Positions 1-4,418 of a stretch of 5,170 bases of DNA are shown here, in pieces; positions within the stretch are counted from its first letter, which is position 1; the number at the start of each line of letters is the position of its first letter. The notes under the pieces were generated by a model, which was not told where the DNA came from, did no database searches, and was given only the letters and a program-made list of their open reading frames with translations. Origin of the DNA: Leucobacter sp. (GTDB lineage Bacteria > Actinomycetota > Actinomycetes > Actinomycetales > Microbacteriaceae); the NCBI GenBank assembly GCA_031178565.1, contig JAPSIU010000220.1, positions 1 to 5,170 of the forward strand, written 5' to 3'. The translations under genes were made by a program, and so were the position numbers.

Positions 1-1661
1 GCGCCGATGGCGTCGGACGCGTGCCGCATGACGCCCGGGCGGGCACCGGAGGCGATTCCTGGAGCGGGCGTAGGCGCTGCGAACTCGCCGTCCGACTGCG
101 TCGCGATCCCCTCCAGGCGCCGGCTCTCGCGACGCCAGCGCTGCGCTCCGGCGCCCCGGCCGGAGCGCAACTCGCGCAGCAGACGCGGCAGATCCGCCCC
201 GGGATCCCGATGATCGTCCGAGATCGCCGCCACGACCTCTGCGGCCGCGCGCGGATCCCGCAGCTCGGATGCGCCCGCGAGGAGCGCCCGCGCTTCGCGC
301 GCGCCGACGGGCAACCGTGCGACGCGTGCGCCGAGGGGAGTGATGCGACCCGTTGCATCGACGAGTTCCAGCGCACGCAGCACCTCGACGGCCGAGCGCA
401 TGGCGGCGGGCGGAGGCGGGGTCGGCAGGGAGATGCCCTCGCCGCCCGGGGTGCCCCAGGCGGCGAGGAGAAGAGCGGCGTCGACGAGATCGGCCGAAGC
501 GATCTCGGGAGCCGACGCTGCGGGCATGCGCGCCAGCTCCGCCTCGGAGTAGGCCCGCACGGCCCGCCCGGGGCCCTGTCTGGCGGCTCGCCCGGCGCGT
601 TGTTCGGCGCTCGCGCGTGAGGCGCTCACGGTGACGAGGCCCGTCATGTCGCGCCCGCGGTCGCGGCGCACCACGCGCGAGAGGCCGGAGTCGATCACGA
701 TGCGCACGCCGGGCACCGTCAGCGAACTCTCGGCGAGTGCCGTGCTCACGACGATCCTCGGCGGGTCGCCGGGTGCGCGCCCGCGCACGGCGCGGTCCTG
801 CTCGCGAACCGGGATCCTCCCGTGGAGCGGGAGGACTTCGACGGCGTGCGGCCCTCCGGAGTGGGACTCCGCTCTTCCGCGGATCAGGCGGACCACCTCG
901 TCGACGTCCCGAGCGCTCGGCACGAAGACGAGCGCGTCGTGCTTCTCGGCTGCCCGTGCGGCGATCGCGAGGTCGGCCAGGTGCGCGAGGAAGCCGCGGG
1001 CGGCGCCCCGAGCGTCGAGACGCTCGCCCTCGAATGGTTCGTGATCGATCCGCAGCGGGTGCAGTGCGGACGGGATATCCACCACCGGAGCGGGCCCGCG
1101 GCCGGATGCGGTTCCGAGCAGTTCGGCGATCCGCGCCGCATCGAGCGTCGCCGACATTGCGACCACGATCAGGTCGTCGCGCAGCGCGCGCACCTCGGAG
1201 ATCATCGCGAGCAGCAGGTCGCCGTCGACGGAGCGCTCGTGCACCTCGTCCAGGATCACCGCTCCGACCCCCTCGAGGGCGGGATCCGCGAGGAGTCGCC
1301 GCAGCAGCACTCCGGGGGTGAGCGCCTCGATCCGAGTGCCGGCGCCGACGCGCCGCTCGCCGCGGACGGTGAAACCGACGAGCCCGCCGAGTTCGCTGCT
1401 GTCGAGCTGCGCGATGCGCGCCGCTGCGGCTCGGACCGCGACACGGCGGGGCTGGGTGAGCAGCACCCGGTCCCCTCCGCGCCCGGCTACCAGGTTGGCG
1501 ACGAGCGGCGGCACGAACGTCGTCTTGCCGGTTCCGGGAGGCGCCGTGACGACCAGTGCTCCGGAGCCGGCGGCGTGCTCGAGTTCGGCGCGCGCCTCCG
1601 AGACGACGAGGCCGGCGCCGATGGCGTCGAGGTCGAAGGCGTGCCGGTTCACGACGACCAT
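1..1661 (-). CDS. hrpB: ATP-dependent helicase HrpB, N-terminal 553 codons (3' end beyond window)
   Basis: Superfamily 2 DEAH-type NTP-dependent helicase of the HrpB family, cytoplasmic and presumed to act on RNA; its cellular role is poorly defined. The frame is open from ATG at 1661 to the left edge with no frameshift. Visible motifs: Walker A PPGTGKTT at residues 41-48, motif Ia TQPRR at 69-73, DEVH box at 138-141, SAT at 170-172, the second RecA domain with a VSTALAESSLTVPGV stretch near 305-319, and motif VI QRAGRAARQGPG at 354-365. A winged-helix and helical-bundle region follows from about 375 (ITPLGARVARLPV near 439-451). Family members are roughly 800 residues, so about 250 residues, including the HrpB-specific C-terminal domain, lie outside. 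The start is uncertain: ATG at 1661 lacks a normally spaced Shine-Dalgarno (only AGG abuts it) and GTG at 1652 is an alternative. No other start codon exists in this frame back to 1757. Family assignment is firm. Confidence 0.95.
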   Translation of the reverse strand, partial: MVVVNRHAFDLDAIGAGLVVSEARAELEHAAGSGALVVTAPPGTGKTTFVPPLVANLVAGRGGDRVLLTQPRRVAVRAAAARIAQLDSSELGGLVGFTVRGERRVGAGTRIEALTPGVLLRRLLADPALEGVGAVILDEVHERSVDGDLLLAMISEVRALRDDLIVVAMSATLDAARIAELLGTASGRGPAPVVDIPSALHPLRIDHEPFEGERLDARGAARGFLAHLADLAIAARAAEKHDALVFVPSARDVDEVVRLIRGRAESHSGGPHAVEVLPLHGRIPVREQDRAVRGRAPGDPPRIVVSTALAESSLTVPGVRIVIDSGLSRVVRRDRGRDMTGLVTVSASRASAEQRAGRAARQGPGRAVRAYSEAELARMPAASAPEIASADLVDAALLLAAWGTPGGEGISLPTPPPPAAMRSAVEVLRALELVDATGRITPLGARVARLPVGAREARALLAGASELRDPRAAAEVVAAISDDHRDPGADLPRLLRELRSGRGAGAQRWRRESRRLEGIATQSDGEFAAPTPAPGIASGARPGVMRHASDAIG

Positions 1662-1665
1662 CCTA
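1660..1665 (-). promoter_or_regulatory. Candidate -10 box at the hrpB start
   Basis: Reading the minus strand, TAGGAT fits the actinobacterial TANNNT -10 pattern and ends within the annotated ATG. GTG (codon 4) follows after seven bases, which is the spacing expected if transcription begins on that GTG and the mRNA is leaderless. No convincing -35 hexamer is visible; that position falls inside the octamer array. This is a weak, spacing-based call; the alternative is that hrpB is read from upstream genes. Confidence 0.25.
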
Positions 1666-1666
1666 A

Positions 1667-1730
1667 GAGCTGGGGAGCTGGGGAGCTGGGGAGCTGGGGA
1701 GCTGGGAAGCTGGGGAGCTGGGTGGCTGGG
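1667..1730. repeat. 8-bp tandem repeat array (GAGCTGGG) x8
   Basis: Eight contiguous octamers on the plus strand: five perfect GAGCTGGG copies (1667-1706), one AAGCTGGG (1707-1714), another perfect copy (1715-1722) and a diverged TGGCTGGG (1723-1730), followed by a decayed TGACCTGGG. The array fills most of the 95-bp gap between the stop of the upstream minus-strand gene (1757) and the hrpB start (1661), and ends five bases from that ATG. Perfect copies side by side, with variants toward the far end, suggest growth by strand slippage. On the transcribed strand it reads as a C-rich, G-poor stretch. It is not a CRISPR: there are no spacers. Confidence 0.93.
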
Positions 1731-1756
1731 TGACCTGGGAAGTGCGGTGCGCGGGT

Positions 1757-2275
1757 TCAGCCGTCGGACAGGGAGCGCACGTGCTTGGCGTGTGCCTTCG
1801 CGAACTCCTTCGCGCGATCCCGGACTCTGTGCAGGGCGGCCTCCTCGCGCTCCAGCTCCCGCACGCGCTGCTGGGTGCGCTTGCGCAGTTCGACATGCGC
1901 GCGCAGCTCGGCCTCCGCCGCCTCGTAGGCCTCCTGAGGCGTGGGCGGTGTTGCGGGAGCGTCGGTCGCCGGCTCGACTGGCGTCTGCCCAAGTGCGCTA
2001 TCGAGACCCGCGAGCAGGATCTCCGTGGCGAAGTCGAGGATCTCGTCGACCTCCTCCTGCGCACCGCCGGGAACAGCGGCGTCCGAGGTGTCGAGGTCGG
2101 TCCCGTCCGAGGGCTGCGCCGATCCGAAGTAGACTCCGTTGCGCACCAGCGGCGCCACGTCTGGGAAGCGTGCGGGGGAGACGGCCTCTTCGATGAGGGA
2201 TCGCGTCTCCGCGCTCGGCTCCGAGCCCTCGAGGACCTCGCGCTCCACGTCGAGCGCGTTCGTACCGCTCGACAC
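1757..2275 (-). CDS. Hypothetical acidic protein with C-terminal coiled coil
   Basis: 172 residues from GTG at 2275; I do not recognise the family. Residues 1-30 are acidic. Residues 36-51 (RFPDVAPLVRNGVYFG) look like a small folded or conserved core, and 73-95 (EEVDEILDFATEILLAGLDSALG) an amphipathic helix. Residues 98-113 are a Pro/Thr/Ala linker, and about 114-166 is a long charged helix rich in Glu, Arg and Lys that should form a coiled coil. No signal peptide or membrane segment is seen, so it is probably cytoplasmic. Codon third positions are strongly G/C, supporting real coding. The start is weak: no clear ribosome binding site precedes GTG 2275 or the in-frame GTG at 2248, and an in-frame TGA sits at 2291-2293. 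Its first nine codons overlap, antisense, the ABC permease remnant, so the native 5' end may have been lost. It points the same way as hrpB, 95 bp away. Confidence 0.72.
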   Translation of the reverse strand: MSSGTNALDVEREVLEGSEPSAETRSLIEEAVSPARFPDVAPLVRNGVYFGSAQPSDGTDLDTSDAAVPGGAQEEVDEILDFATEILLAGLDSALGQTPVEPATDAPATPPTPQEAYEAAEAELRAHVELRKRTQQRVRELEREEAALHRVRDRAKEFAKAHAKHVRSLSDG

Positions 2276-2456
2276 ACTGCCCGACTGGATTCAGCCGTTG
2301 GCGGCCGGGCAACCCGTGACCCCGCTCACCGACGCGATCCGCGCGCTGCTGCTCGGCGGGGATCCCGGTTCTCAACCGTGGTTCGCGCTCGCCTGGTGCG
2401 CTGCGATCATCGCGGTCGGAGGCGGTGTGATCTCCTGGCGATTCCCGCGACGCTGA
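2250..2456 (+). pseudogene. C-terminal remnant of an ABC-2 (DrrB-type) transporter permease
   Basis: The plus-strand frame ending at TGA 2454-2456 encodes the typical end of an ABC-2 family permease: FVPLDTLPDWIQPLA (from 2259), then QPVTPLTDAIRALLLGG (from 2310), then a last membrane helix from about the WFALAW segment at 2379 and a basic WRFPRR terminus. In DrrB-like exporters this pattern follows the fifth helix and closes a protein of about 250 residues. Here only about 69 residues remain. Upstream of about 2250 the frame stays open but is antisense to the minus-strand gene and no longer permease-like, and no ABC ATPase gene is present. No start codon with a ribosome binding site lies in the homologous part. 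I conclude a 5'-deleted relic with no transport function; the match is from recalled family sequence, not a search. Confidence 0.7.
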
Positions 2457-2489
2457 GCCGAGCCCGGTTCGGGAGCCGATCCCGCGAGG
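2457..2489. other. Short convergent gap with weak hairpin, no clear terminator
   Basis: The 33 bp between the permease remnant stop and the convergent minus-strand stop contain CCCG-GTT-CGGG (2465-2475), a four-pair stem without a T-run. It could aid termination in either direction but is too weak to call an intrinsic terminator. Confidence 0.2.
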
Positions 2490-3383
2490 CTACTCTGTCT
2501 CTGCGGGGTCGGCTTCTGCGGGATCGGTCGCGGCGGGATCGGTCTCCGCGGGTTCGGTCTCCGCTGGATCCTGCTCGGCCGGTTCCTCGGAGGAGCCCCC
2601 TCCGGTCCCCGCGAGCACCGCGTCGACCTGCTCCTGCGTGTAGCCGCAGTAGTTCACGGCCTCGCTCTCCCACCGCTTCGTGAGCCGGTCCTTGCCGGCC
2701 TCGTGAGCCGCGGCCACCGTCCCCTCGTAGATCTGCCCGTCCTGAGACTCCCGGTTCACATCGGGCACCGCCTCGCAGACGTGGAACACCGAACCGCTCT
2801 TCGTCCAGTAGACGAGATCCTCTCCGGTGAGCTGCTGCACGATGTTCGTCTCCTCGGCGTACTGCTCCTGCGAGGGGGACTGGTAGGAGATGCCGAACGC
2901 GGCTGCGATGAGCAGCACGACCACGCCGACGCCACCCGCGATCGCCTTCTGCTTGCCGTCCATGTTCTTGTTCAGGAAGATCATGACGATGAGCGGCAGG
3001 AAGGCGACGAACGCCATGATCGCACCGAGCTGATTCTGCACGAAGAACCTCGCCGTATCGCGCTTCGACGCCGGATCGAGGCGGTTCGCCTGCTTCCAGC
3101 ACAGCGAACCGGCGACCGACAGCACACCGGTCACGACGATGATCCCGATCAGCAGCCACATGTTGACGGGCACCTGCTTGAGCACCCAGAAGATCGCGAA
3201 GGCCTCGAGGCCGATCGCCACGATCCACGCGGCCCACGAGACCCAGCGGAGCCTTGTCGCCTTCGCCTTCGCCTCGGGGGTCGGCGTCCAGACGGGCTCA
3301 TCGCCCCCGGCGCCGGATCTCGTCGATGTCGGAGCCTTCGGCTCCTCGACGCGGACGACCTTCTTCTTCGAAGCTGCTGACAC
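2490..3383 (-). CDS. Four-helix membrane protein with two-cysteine domain and acidic repeat tail
   Basis: 297 residues from GTG at 3383; I recognise no named family. Residues 1-44 are a soluble Lys-rich then Pro/Ala-rich segment (SKKKVVRV at 5-12) with no signal peptide. Four hydrophobic helices follow at about 46-67, 74-96, 119-137 and 147-166, with a basic loop at 97-112 (KQANRLDPASKRD). An even helix number puts the N- and C-termini on the same side. Residues 168-257 form a polar domain with Cys203 (FHVCEA) and Cys246 (NYCGY), which would be a disulfide pair if that side is external; the orientation is not settled. Residues 268-297 are six acidic pentapeptides such as PAETE. GTG 3383 is favoured because AAAGGGG lies seven bases upstream. 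It is divergent from the 3491 gene and shares its promoter region. Function is unknown; a cell-envelope role is a guess. Confidence 0.88.
   Translation of the reverse strand: MSAASKKKVVRVEEPKAPTSTRSGAGGDEPVWTPTPEAKAKATRLRWVSWAAWIVAIGLEAFAIFWVLKQVPVNMWLLIGIIVVTGVLSVAGSLCWKQANRLDPASKRDTARFFVQNQLGAIMAFVAFLPLIVMIFLNKNMDGKQKAIAGGVGVVVLLIAAAFGISYQSPSQEQYAEETNIVQQLTGEDLVYWTKSGSVFHVCEAVPDVNRESQDGQIYEGTVAAAHEAGKDRLTKRWESEAVNYCGYTQEQVDAVLAGTGGGSSEEPAEQDPAETEPAETDPAATDPAEADPAETE
2493..2582 (-). repeat. 15-bp degenerate in-frame repeat encoding six acidic pentapeptides
   Basis: Six consecutive 15-bp units encode PAEQD, PAETE, PAETD, PAATD, PAEAD and PAETE, ending exactly at the stop codon of the membrane protein gene. 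On the plus strand the third to fifth units share a TCGGTCTCCGCGGG-like core. Changes fall mostly at Glu/Asp and Thr/Ala positions, so the acidic Pro-Ala pattern is kept while the DNA has diverged. The tail should be disordered and strongly negative. Confidence 0.85.
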
Positions 3384-3390
3384 CCTCTGT

Positions 3391-3397
3391 CCCCTTT
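3391..3397 (-). promoter_or_regulatory. Ribosome binding site deciding GTG 3383
   Basis: The minus strand reads AAAGGGG, then seven bases, then GTG. This is the only well-spaced purine-rich site near the 5' end of the four-helix membrane protein gene and supports the GTG start. A second AGAGG abuts the GTG but is too close to serve. Confidence 0.5.
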
Positions 3398-3406
3398 TCT
3401 GGACGT

Positions 3407-3418
3407 TCCCCGCGGGGA
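3407..3418. promoter_or_regulatory. 12-bp perfect palindrome TCCCCGCGGGGA, possible operator
   Basis: A perfect self-complementary 12-mer lies in the divergent intergenic region, between the candidate -10 (3429-3434) and the ribosome binding site of the minus-strand gene. Its place would suit a repressor operator just downstream of the transcription start. It has no loop and so is not a good RNA hairpin. GC-only palindromes arise readily in such DNA, so this is tentative. Confidence 0.3.
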
Positions 3419-3428
3419 TCCTGGCACC

Positions 3429-3434
3429 AGCATA
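3429..3434 (-). promoter_or_regulatory. Candidate -10 box for the four-helix membrane protein gene
   Basis: The minus strand reads TATGCT, one of the few AT-containing hexamers in this gap, which would give a leader of roughly 40 bases to GTG 3383. The 17-bp-spaced -35 position reads GCAGGG, a poor match to TTGACA. The overlapping GGGAAC resembles extracytoplasmic-function sigma -35 elements, but no matching -10 is evident. Confidence 0.35.
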
Positions 3435-3478
3435 TCCGAGCGGAGCCGGTTCCCTGCAGCTTCCGAGGCGGCCGTCGT

Positions 3479-3484
3479 TAGGGT
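3479..3484 (+). promoter_or_regulatory. Candidate -10 box for a leaderless transcript at ATG 3491
   Basis: TAGGGT followed by six bases and ATG matches the TANNNT-N6-ATG arrangement common for leaderless actinobacterial genes. The intervening GGAGGG looks like a Shine-Dalgarno but sits only about one base from the ATG, too close for normal use, which favours the leaderless reading. No good -35 is visible. Confidence 0.4.
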
Positions 3485-3490
3485 GGAGGG

Positions 3491-4006
3491 ATGCGAAAGA
3501 GGACTGCCCGCGAGACCCGCGAGACGCGCGAAAGCGCGCTGGGGAGCGGATGGATCGTCGAGGGCGGGGCCGATCTCCCGGCTTCCGCGGCGGAGCCGAC
3601 GCCGGTCTCGGCCGGCGCGGATCCGGGATCGCATGACGCGCCCGCAGAACCCGTCGGCGGGATCGAGGCGGAGCTCGAGGGCACCGGGGGCCGCGCGCCG
3701 ATGAGCAACGGCGCGCTCGTCGTGCTCGGAGTCTTCGGCGGTCTCTACCTGCTCTACACCTGGGGCTGGTTCGTGGTCGCTCAGGCGTACTCCGCGGTGA
3801 ACGCGATCACCGCGGCCGGCAGCGGATCGATCGGCGGGGTGCTGCAGCAGATCGTGTTCTGGGCCGCTCCGCTCGCGCCCGCGCTGTGGTTCATCGCCGC
3901 GGTCATCGGCAGTCGCGGCGGCCGGACGAGACGCCTCGCCGTGCTCCTGTGCGTCGGGGCGGTTCTGCTGCTGCCCCTGCCGATGCTCATCGCGAGGGGA
4001 GGATAG
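3491..4006 (+). CDS. Small three-helix membrane protein upstream of serA
   Basis: 171 residues from ATG 3491. Residues 1-70 are polar and probably disordered: Arg-rich at first (MRKRTARETRETRES), then a GSGWIVEGG patch and an acidic Ala/Pro stretch. Three hydrophobic helices lie at about 73-97 (LGVFGGLYLLYTWGW), 117-140 and 148-166. There is no signal peptide; it is an inner-membrane protein with a cytoplasmic N-terminus by the positive-inside rule. The core beginning MSNGALVVLG at residue 71 resembles, from memory, a family common next to serA in Microbacteriaceae, often mislabelled in databases as a DNA polymerase III gamma/tau subunit; nothing here supports that label. ATG 3701 (residue 71) is an alternative start, but codon use stays G/C-biased across the N-terminal part. 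It lies two bases from the next gene, so the two form an operon. Function is unknown. Confidence 0.85.
   Translation: MRKRTARETRETRESALGSGWIVEGGADLPASAAEPTPVSAGADPGSHDAPAEPVGGIEAELEGTGGRAPMSNGALVVLGVFGGLYLLYTWGWFVVAQAYSAVNAITAAGSGSIGGVLQQIVFWAAPLAPALWFIAAVIGSRGGRTRRLAVLLCVGAVLLLPLPMLIARGG
3996..4003 (+). promoter_or_regulatory. Ribosome binding site for GTG 4009
   Basis: GGGGAGGA ends five bases before GTG 4009 and overlaps the last codons of the preceding gene. This strong, correctly spaced site fixes the start at GTG 4009 rather than any start further upstream in the same frame, and points to coupled translation of the pair. Confidence 0.8.
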
Positions 4007-4008
4007 CC

Positions 4009-4329
4009 GTGCTGAGGAACATCCTGGCCTGGGCTGCGGGGATCCTGCTCGGGGTGCTCTACCTGTACGCGATCGCGACGGCCGTCGGCAACCTGCTCGG
4101 CATGCTCGGCCTGGCCGGTGCTCTCGGAACCGGCCTGAGCGGCGCCGGCTGGTTCTGGCTCGTCTTCGGGATCGTCGCCCCCGCCGCCGTGCTCGCGCTC
4201 GCGCTGATGCTGGGGCGCCGACGCGGGGCGGGTCGGCGGATCCTGCTGCTCGCCGCGGGTGTCGCTCTCGTGGCGGTCGTGCAGATCGACCTCATGCACG
4301 TGATTCCCGAATCGTCATATTTCGCGTAG
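4009..4329 (+). CDS. Small hydrophobic membrane protein, second gene of the pair
   Basis: 106 residues from GTG 4009; I do not recognise a named family. It is almost entirely hydrophobic: helices at about 5-33 (NILAWAAGILLGVLYLY onward), 47-68 (GWFWLVFGIVAP onward) and 77-94, separated by a Gly/Ala-rich loop (35-46) and a basic loop GRRRGAGRR at 69-77. The C-terminus is short and polar (IDLMHVIPESSYFA). By the positive-inside rule the basic loop faces the cytoplasm. The upstream stop is only two bases away, and the ribosome binding site lies inside the upstream gene, so both proteins are probably made together and may interact in the membrane. The last codons are less GC-rich than the rest (CATATTT near 4316-4322). 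An 89-bp gap then leads to serA. Function is unknown. Confidence 0.85.
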   Translation: MLRNILAWAAGILLGVLYLYAIATAVGNLLGMLGLAGALGTGLSGAGWFWLVFGIVAPAAVLALALMLGRRRGAGRRILLLAAGVALVAVVQIDLMHVIPESSYFA

Positions 4330-4355
4330 GAAGCGTCGACTCCCACGAGGGGACA

Positions 4356-4361
4356 TAGACT
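4356..4361 (+). promoter_or_regulatory. Candidate -10 box for serA
   Basis: TAGACT fits TANNNT and lies 57 bases before ATG 4419, within the gap after the small membrane protein gene. Transcription would start at about 4367-4369, putting the dyad at 4368-4386 at the very 5' end of the mRNA. No TTGACA-like -35 is seen at the expected distance; GTCGAC at 4335-4340 is the nearest, with a short spacer. Confidence 0.35.
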
Positions 4362-4362
4362 G

Positions 4363-4386
4363 GTGACCTGCGTGTCACTCACGCAG
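4363..4386 (+). promoter_or_regulatory. Overlapping dyads in the serA leader
   Basis: Two perfect inverted repeats share bases. Dyad A is GTGAC (4363-4367) with GTCAC (4374-4378), six bases apart. Dyad B is CTGCGTG (4368-4374) with CACGCAG (4380-4386), five bases apart. Both use position 4374 and interlock, so as RNA only one stem can form at a time; as DNA either could bind a dimeric regulator. Dyad B, seven pairs and mostly G-C, is the stronger stem. No T-run follows, so it is not a simple terminator. Confidence 0.6.
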
Positions 4387-4405
4387 CTTCTCTGCCGCTG
4401 ACCCG

Positions 4406-4410
4406 AAGGA
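4406..4410 (+). promoter_or_regulatory. Ribosome binding site of serA
   Basis: AAGGA lies eight bases before ATG 4419, a standard distance, and fixes the serA start at the point where homology to the family begins. Confidence 0.75.
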
Positions 4411-4418
4411 TCCGCTTG

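Noticed and set aside
7..1733. Long plus-strand open frames opposite hrpB
   Set aside because: They are low-complexity Arg/Ala/Pro-rich translations typical of antisense frames in high-GC genes; the minus frame carries all the helicase motifs.
1667..1739. CRISPR-like repeats
   Set aside because: Units are 8 bp and contiguous, with no spacers and no cas genes nearby.
1663..1756. Repetitive peptides (Ser/Pro-rich or Gly/Leu/Trp-rich) encoded through the octamer array
   Set aside because: An 8-bp repeat without stops gives a 24-bp periodic peptide in every frame on both strands; these are by-products of the repeat and lack start signals.
2139..2456. An intact 105-residue plus-strand gene
   Set aside because: Only the part after about 2250 looks like a protein family; the first ~37 codons are antisense to the orphan gene, and no ribosome binding site precedes the ATG.
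2463..2476. Intrinsic terminator between the convergent ends
   Set aside because: The stem is only four pairs and no T-run follows on either strand.
1730..2683. 317-codon plus-strand frame across the orphan gene and remnant
   Set aside because: It has no family-like sequence, turns Arg-rich, and crosses two minus-strand genes; the minus-strand and permease frames explain the DNA better.
3491..4006. DNA polymerase III gamma/tau subunit
   Set aside because: A recalled database label for similar proteins; the sequence has three membrane helices and no Walker A or clamp-loader motifs.
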